From assembly GCA_905235775.1 (NCBI GenBank), contig CAJOMY010000046.1:1-10906 (forward strand): a DNA stretch of 10,906 bases. Direction: 5' to 3'. The notes under the pieces were generated by a model that worked only from the letters and a program-made list of their open reading frames with translations, did no database searches and was not told the DNA's origin. The position numbers were made by a program, and so were the translations under genes. The DNA is from an uncultured Bacteroidales bacterium. GTDB taxonomy: Bacteria > Bacteroidota > Bacteroidia > Bacteroidales > UBA932. Below, in pieces: positions 6,553 through 10,906 of the stretch (within the stretch, counting starts at the first letter, position 1; each line of letters opens with the position of its first letter).

Positions 6553-7403
6553 TTCTTCTTTTTGTTTTTGACAGGTCCGAAGTGGCAATAACCCACCTGG
6601 ACGCCCAGGAAATCGAGGTTGCGGGCCACCTTGAACTGGGAGAGGTGGGCGTTGTTGTTCGTCTGGGACTGGTGCTGATGCGTGTAGCTGTATTCGGCGC
6701 CGAGCAGGGGGACGCTGACCGTCAGGGCGTTGCCGCCCCGCAGCCGGACGCACAGGCCGCCGGCAAGTTTGAGTCCGCCGGCATAGACATTGGACGTGCG
6801 CATCATTTCCGTCACCGGAAGGCCCTGCACGTTGATGGGGTTGGAGCGGATCTGGGCGTAGCTGCCGAACAGGCGGGCCTCGGCGAAGATGGCGACAGTC
6901 TGGCTTCCGAAGAAGGGGATGAACTTGCGCAGGGCCAGCGACGCGCCCCACTTGTTGTTCACCATATGGCGATGGGAAACCTGGAGGTTGAACAGATCCC
7001 GGATCTCTTCCATATTCTTCGGATCATCGCCGGCGATCTCCGTCAGATCGACCATGCTACGCAGGTCCAGCCGCAGGTCCGTGTTCACGAAATAGCCGCT
7101 GTAATCCAGCCGGAAGCCCAGCGAGAGGTCGTCCGCGAGGAAATAGGCGAATTTCGGGCTGACATTGTAGGTGGCGATCTTGCCGGTGCCGATATTCAGC
7201 AGGGACATGACCGAAAAGCCGTCGCCCAGGATGTCGCCGCCGGCGTCGAAACTCCGGTACGAACCGGAGATGCCGATGGTGCGGGTGCCTTTCGGGACGA
7301 ATACGACTTTTTCGGCATTAGGGTCCCTGACGCGGTCCAGGATGCCCTGTCCCAGGGCGTTGAAGGACAGAAAACAGAGCGCGAGACAGAATAATTTTCT
7401 CAT
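6549..7403 (-). CDS. Predicted outer-membrane beta-barrel protein
   Basis: This 284-residue protein is of unknown function. Seen: signal peptide (MRKLFCLALCFLSFNALGQ, cleavage near residue 18), then RVRDPNAEKVVFVPKG and many alternating amphipathic strands such as RTIGISGSYRSF, SLGFRLDYSGYF, GASLALRKFIPFF and GGLKLAGGLCVRL, consistent with a small outer-membrane barrel. It ends in a Lys-rich tail (KNKKKK) instead of the aromatic residue usual for a final strand, and the tiny overlapping downstream gene ends in such a motif (GAKWKF) in its alternative frame. The start at 7403 begins the signal peptide; an in-frame ATG further up (7568) would run through the promoter. It shares a divergent control region with the S9 peptidase gene. 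I do not recognise a named family. Confidence 0.85.
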   Translation of the reverse strand: MRKLFCLALCFLSFNALGQGILDRVRDPNAEKVVFVPKGTRTIGISGSYRSFDAGGDILGDGFSVMSLLNIGTGKIATYNVSPKFAYFLADDLSLGFRLDYSGYFVNTDLRLDLRSMVDLTEIAGDDPKNMEEIRDLFNLQVSHRHMVNNKWGASLALRKFIPFFGSQTVAIFAEARLFGSYAQIRSNPINVQGLPVTEMMRTSNVYAGGLKLAGGLCVRLRGGNALTVSVPLLGAEYSYTHQHQSQTNNNAHLSQFKVARNLDFLGVQVGYCHFGPVKNKKKK

Positions 7404-7437
7404 GCGGTGGGGTGACGTGGTTTTCGGTTTATCACGG

Positions 7438-7469
7438 TAAAGGTAGTTATTTTTTTGCGAAATGCAAAA
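7438..7469 (-). promoter_or_regulatory. Promoter of the barrel-protein operon
   Basis: On the minus strand a TTTTGC element (7469-7464) is followed, 19 bases after its TTG, by TACCTTTA (7445-7438), a near match to TAnnTTTG with A in the last place. Spacing is exactly as expected for the Bacteroidetes primary sigma factor. The leader to the ATG at 7403 is about 30 bases. Confidence 0.6.
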
Positions 7470-7523
7470 GGCATGGCCTCTCAGGTCAAATTCCTCCGCA
7501 AGGTTGTCGGCGCGGGCCATGCC
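7470..7523. repeat. Inverted repeat in the divergent promoter region
   Basis: GGCATGGCC (7470-7478) and GGCCATGCC (7515-7523) are perfect 9-base complements separated by 36 bases. They sit between the two divergent promoters, directly abutting the -33 element of the barrel operon. They could be a binding site for a dimeric or looping regulator, or an unrelated hairpin. A tRNA was considered and excluded because the span is too short. Apart from the promoters, the rest of the 7404-7591 spacer shows nothing I can name. Confidence 0.45.
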
Positions 7524-7555
7524 GTCAAAAAGGGTCCAAAACGCCGAAATTTTCG

Positions 7556-7563
7556 TATCTTTA
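7556..7563 (+). promoter_or_regulatory. -7 promoter box of the S9 peptidase operon
   Basis: TATCTTTA matches TAnnTTTG except for the last base, the same deviation as in the divergent barrel promoter. It ends 28 bases before the ATG at 7592. No clear TTG element is seen upstream. Confidence 0.5.
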
Positions 7564-7591
7564 CCCACCTGTTTAGCATCAAATACATTCT

Positions 7592-10054
7592 ATGAGACGA
7601 ATTATGCTTCTTCTGCTGGCCCTGCTCGCCGGCTTCTCCGCACAGGGAGCCCGCACTCCCCGGCCGACACCCAACTACGACCTCGCCGCGCAGTTCAGCG
7701 CGAAACGCGTGGGCCAAATGGTCTTCTCCACCGCACTTACCCCCAACTGGTTCCGCGATTCGGACAAGTTCTGGTACGCGTGGAAGACCCCGGAGGGCAC
7801 CCAATATTGGATCGTGGATCCCGAGACGGGCAGCCGTACGCAGGTCTTCGACATGGAGCGGCTCGCCATGCAGATCACCCGGACCGTCCGCGACCCCTTC
7901 GATGCACAGCACCTCCCGATCGAGAACCTCGAGCTCAAGGACGACAAATACTTCCGCTTCGACATCAAGAGCACCCGGGAAGTGCCCGATACGCTGGCGC
8001 AGAAGCGCGCCGAGCGGGAGAAAACGGACGGCGGCAAGGCCTCCCAGGCTCCGAAGATGACCAAGAAGGTCTACCATTTCCAATATGAGATCGCCACCGG
8101 CAAGCTGGAAGAGTACAAGCCCGAGAAGCGGGAGTACCCCGCCTGGGCCAGCATCTCCCCGGACGGGCAGACGGGCGTGTACGTCAAGAACGCCAACCTC
8201 TTCTGGATGGACCGGGAGAACCTCGCCAAGGCGGTCGAGGACGAGAAGGACTCCACCCTGGTGGAGCACCGCCTCACTTCAGACGGCATCCGCCAGTACG
8301 GCTGGGGCGGGGACAACTACAGGGGTGACACCGAGGCTGACACCACCCGGCGCACGATGGCGCGCGTGATCTGGTCGCCGGACGGCAAGCATTTTGCGAT
8401 TTTCAAGTACGACATGCGCCCGATCAAGGAGCTCTGGGTAATCAACTCCCTGAGCCAGCCGCGTCCCACGCTGGAGACCTATAAATACCAGATGCCCGGC
8501 GAGCCGGGCCCCGTGGAGGAGCTCTTCGTCTTCTCGATGGATGACGGGACGCGCAAGCAGTACCGCATCAACGCGTTCAAGGACCAGACGGCCGACGTGG
8601 CCGTGCGCCCGCGCAAGCACGCCGAGACCTACGACAAGTTCCGCTCCCGCGTGTGGCTGGGCGACAACGACGGCTTCTACCTGAGCCGCGGCTCGCGCGA
8701 CCTGCACCGCATCGACCTGTGCCGCGTGGACCTCGCCTCCGACTCCACCCGCACCCTCGTCTCCGAACGGATGAACACCTACGTCGAGGAGCGCCAGGTG
8801 CGCCTGATCGGCGGCGGACGGCAGTTCATCTGGTGGTCCGAGCGCAACGGCTGGGCCAACCTGTATCTCTACAATGCCGACGGCACCCTGGTGCGCAACC
8901 TCACCGAAGGCGCCTACCACGTCGAGGACGTGATCGAGGTCAATGAGAAGGAGGGCTACGTGCTCTTCTCCGCCTGCGGCGTCAACAAGGACGAGAACCC
9001 TTACCAGATGCACACCTGGCGCGTGAGCCTGCAGGGCGGCGCCATCCGCCAGCTGGACATGGACGACATGAACGTCGACGCCTCGGCGAGCGACGACGGA
9101 CGCTGGATGGTGGCCAACTGCTCCCGCGTGGACTATGCTCCGGAAGCCTGGCTGATCGGCCGGGACGGCAAGCGCAAGATGCTCGAACAGGCCGACCTGA
9201 GCCTGCTCTATGCAGCCGGATACAAGATGCCGGAGCGCTTCAAGGTCAAGGCCGCCGACGGGCTCACCGACCTCTACGGCGTGATGTACAAGCCCTTCGA
9301 CTTCGACTCCACGAAGGTTTACCCGATCATCGACTACGTCTATCCCGGCCCGCAGGTCGAGGCCAACAACATCGCCTGGTCCAAGGGCATGACCCGCGTC
9401 GACCGCCTGGCGCAGGTGGGCTTCATCGTGATCACCGTGGGCAACCGCGGCGGCCACCCCAACCGCTCCAAGTGGTACCACAACTACGGCTACGGGAACC
9501 TTCGCGACTACGGCCTGGAGGACCAGAAATACGCCATCCAGCAGCTTGCCGGCAAGTATGACTGGATCGACGGCGAGCGCGTGGGCATCCACGGGCACTC
9601 CGGCGGCGGTTTCATGTCCACGGCTGCCATCCTCCAGTATCCCGACTTCTTCAAGGCCGCCGTGTCCTGTGCCGGCAACCACGACAACCGCATCTACAAC
9701 CGCTGGTGGAGCGAGACGCACCACGGCGTCACGGAGAAGGTCGCCCAGGGCGACACCACCTTCGTCTATCACATCGAGACCAACCCGGAGCTCGCCGCCC
9801 GGCTCAAGGGCCACTTGATGCTCGTACACGGCGACATCGACAACAACGTCAACCCGGCCAACACGATCCGCGTGGTGAATGCGCTCATCCGCGCCAACAA
9901 GCGCTTCGACCTGCTGATCCTCCCCGGCCAGCGCCACGGCTTCGGCGACATGAACGAGTACTTCTTCTGGCGGATGGCGGACTATTTCTCCGAATGGCTG
10001 CTGGGCAGCAGCCAGCGCGGCGAGGTGGACATCAAGGAATTGAACAACGACTGA
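7592..10054 (+). CDS. S9 family serine peptidase, DPP-IV-like
   Basis: This 820-residue exported serine peptidase probably trims peptides in the periplasm. Seen: signal peptide (about 1-19), an N-terminal beta-propeller to roughly residue 540 with repeated blade motifs such as SPDGK, and a C-terminal alpha/beta-hydrolase domain. The nucleophile elbow is GHSGG (Ser670), the acid HGDIDNNV (Asp750, aligned with the Asp of DPP-IV HGTADDNV), and His782 lies in RHGFG. A Lys/Glu-rich insertion (about 135-159) interrupts the first blades. Two features differ from classical DPP-IV: the elbow is GHSGG instead of GWSYGG, and the acidic DWVYEEE motif that anchors the substrate amino terminus is not seen where expected (around GWGGDNYRG). 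Dipeptidyl-peptidase activity is therefore not assured. A second S9 gene starts five bases after the stop, so the pair is probably one operon. Confidence 0.93.
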   Translation: MRRIMLLLLALLAGFSAQGARTPRPTPNYDLAAQFSAKRVGQMVFSTALTPNWFRDSDKFWYAWKTPEGTQYWIVDPETGSRTQVFDMERLAMQITRTVRDPFDAQHLPIENLELKDDKYFRFDIKSTREVPDTLAQKRAEREKTDGGKASQAPKMTKKVYHFQYEIATGKLEEYKPEKREYPAWASISPDGQTGVYVKNANLFWMDRENLAKAVEDEKDSTLVEHRLTSDGIRQYGWGGDNYRGDTEADTTRRTMARVIWSPDGKHFAIFKYDMRPIKELWVINSLSQPRPTLETYKYQMPGEPGPVEELFVFSMDDGTRKQYRINAFKDQTADVAVRPRKHAETYDKFRSRVWLGDNDGFYLSRGSRDLHRIDLCRVDLASDSTRTLVSERMNTYVEERQVRLIGGGRQFIWWSERNGWANLYLYNADGTLVRNLTEGAYHVEDVIEVNEKEGYVLFSACGVNKDENPYQMHTWRVSLQGGAIRQLDMDDMNVDASASDDGRWMVANCSRVDYAPEAWLIGRDGKRKMLEQADLSLLYAAGYKMPERFKVKAADGLTDLYGVMYKPFDFDSTKVYPIIDYVYPGPQVEANNIAWSKGMTRVDRLAQVGFIVITVGNRGGHPNRSKWYHNYGYGNLRDYGLEDQKYAIQQLAGKYDWIDGERVGIHGHSGGGFMSTAAILQYPDFFKAAVSCAGNHDNRIYNRWWSETHHGVTEKVAQGDTTFVYHIETNPELAARLKGHLMLVHGDIDNNVNPANTIRVVNALIRANKRFDLLILPGQRHGFGDMNEYFFWRMADYFSEWLLGSSQRGEVDIKELNND

Positions 10055-10059
10055 CTTTC

Positions 10060-10906
10060 ATGATAAAAAAAAGCTCCCTTCTGATGCTGGCGGTCCTGTG
10101 CGGCATCCAGCTCCCGGCCCAGAACAAGCCCCTGGACCACGATGTCTATGACGGATGGCAATCCGTCCGCAATGTCAAACTTTCTCCGGACGGGAAACTC
10201 CTGTCCTGGGAAGTCGCTCCGCAGGAGGGCGACGGGACGCTGTACCTGCGCCGGCTGGACAGCGGCGCAGAGACCTCCGTGCCGCGCGGCACCGCACTGA
10301 AGTGGGCCCAGGATGCGTCCTGGGGTCTTTTCACGGTCAAGGCCCCCTTCGCCGAGACGCGCCAGGCCAAGATTGACAAGAAGAAGAAAGAGGAGCAGCC
10401 CAAGGACTCCCTCGCGCGCATCGACCTGCGCGCCCTGTCCTGGGAGATGGTCGGTGAGGCCGGCACGACCGCGCTCGGCTACGACGCCGCGCCGTACCTG
10501 TTCGCCGCGCAGGAGGTCAAGGACCGCAAGAGCAAGAGCCTGCTGGTCATCGACCCGGCGACCGGCGCCGTGGACACGCTCAAGAACGTGTCCGACTTCG
10601 CCGTGTCCAGGTCCGGGACGCGGCTGGTCACCATTTCCGCCCGGGAGGACAAGGATTCGCTGTCGCGCAGTGCCGTGATCCTCTATGATTTCCCGAAGGG
10701 GAGCGTCGACACGCTATCCGCCGACCGGAAGGCCTACGCCGCCCTCCGCTGGAACGACGCCGGCGACCGGCTGCTCTTCACCGCCACCGACCAGGAGGAG
10801 AAGACCGACGGCACGCCCCGTTACGGCATCTATCTCGCGAGCGAGCGCACGCTGAAGAAGGCGACGCGCCGTGCCCCGGCCGTCACGGAATGGAGCGCCT
10901 GCGAGC
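10060..10906 (+). CDS. S9 family peptidase, N-terminal part (cut by window end)
   Basis: The frame is open from the ATG at 10060 to the end of the window (282 complete codons) and has no stop. Seen: a signal peptide (MIKKSSLLMLAVLCGIQLPAQ), then LDHDVYDGWQSVRNVKLSPDGKLLSWEV in pieces typical of the propeller of Bacteroidota S9 peptidases. A strongly basic/acidic segment (around ETRQAKIDKKKKEEQPKDS) follows, then further blade-like repeats ending with TDGTPRYGIYL. The catalytic domain, expected after residue 500 or so, lies beyond the window, so the serine and the triad cannot be checked. It begins five bases after the preceding S9 gene and probably shares its promoter; no separate promoter is visible. 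Family assignment rests on the N-terminal pattern and the tandem context. Confidence 0.8.
   Translation, partial: MIKKSSLLMLAVLCGIQLPAQNKPLDHDVYDGWQSVRNVKLSPDGKLLSWEVAPQEGDGTLYLRRLDSGAETSVPRGTALKWAQDASWGLFTVKAPFAETRQAKIDKKKKEEQPKDSLARIDLRALSWEMVGEAGTTALGYDAAPYLFAAQEVKDRKSKSLLVIDPATGAVDTLKNVSDFAVSRSGTRLVTISAREDKDSLSRSAVILYDFPKGSVDTLSADRKAYAALRWNDAGDRLLFTATDQEEKTDGTPRYGIYLASERTLKKATRRAPAVTEWSACE

Noticed and set aside
6352..6951. 199-codon minus-strand frame
   Set aside because: Upstream of 6552 it is an out-of-phase shadow of the barrel gene; only the part from the GTG at 6552 has a signal peptide.
7470..7523. tRNA-like fold (acceptor-like ends GGCATGGCC/GGCCATGCC with a GGTCAAATTCC loop)
   Set aside because: Only 54 bases, with the T-arm-like element near the wrong end and no anticodon arm or D-arm.
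7404..7568. 55-codon N-terminal extension of the barrel gene
   Set aside because: It covers the promoter and the inverted repeat; the signal peptide begins at 7403.

Overview
The window looks like chromosomal DNA of a GC-rich member of the Bacteroidota, most likely a gut or rumen Bacteroidales. Three things support this. Promoters follow the Bacteroidetes -7 consensus TAnnTTTG (TATATTTG at 4462, TATCTTTG at 5769, variants elsewhere). Shine-Dalgarno sequences are not evident. The protein families are typical of the phylum: SusD, a hybrid two-component/AraC regulator tail, DUF4251, a DUF5117/DUF4953-type metalloprotease, a GH43 lipoprotein and S9 peptidases. Genus cannot be fixed from the sequence alone.

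Layout. (i) 58-1578, minus: a lipoprotein type-B carboxylesterase, followed by a probable terminator and a consensus-like promoter that points out of the left edge. (ii) 1734-4190, plus: a secreted zinc metalloprotease, divergent from the esterase. (iii) 4174-4445: a scar in which the last 36 codons of an AraC/hybrid-two-component regulator (minus) abut the last ~50 codons of a SusD protein (plus). (iv) 4493-5656, plus: a GH43-like lipoprotein with its own promoter. (v) 5802-6338, plus: a DUF4251 lipoprotein behind a large hairpin. (vi) 7403-6352, minus: a two-gene operon of an outer-membrane barrel protein and a tiny signal-peptide protein that appears frameshifted. (vii) 7592-10906, plus: a tandem pair of S9 serine peptidases, the second cut by the window end, transcribed divergently from the barrel gene.

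Functionally the window is dominated by secreted or surface hydrolases: one esterase, one metalloprotease, one glycosidase and two S9 peptidases. This fits an envelope geared to breaking down glycans and peptides. The most informative region is the scar at about 4285-4292. The order regulator tail (minus), SusD tail (plus), GH43 (plus) is what remains if the centre of a canonical polysaccharide utilization locus (regulator <- -> SusC-SusD-GH43) is removed. It is either a real deletion that orphaned the GH43 gene or an assembly join across a variable locus. I see no CRISPR array, rRNA, tRNA, transposase or phage gene, and no clearly new multi-gene system.
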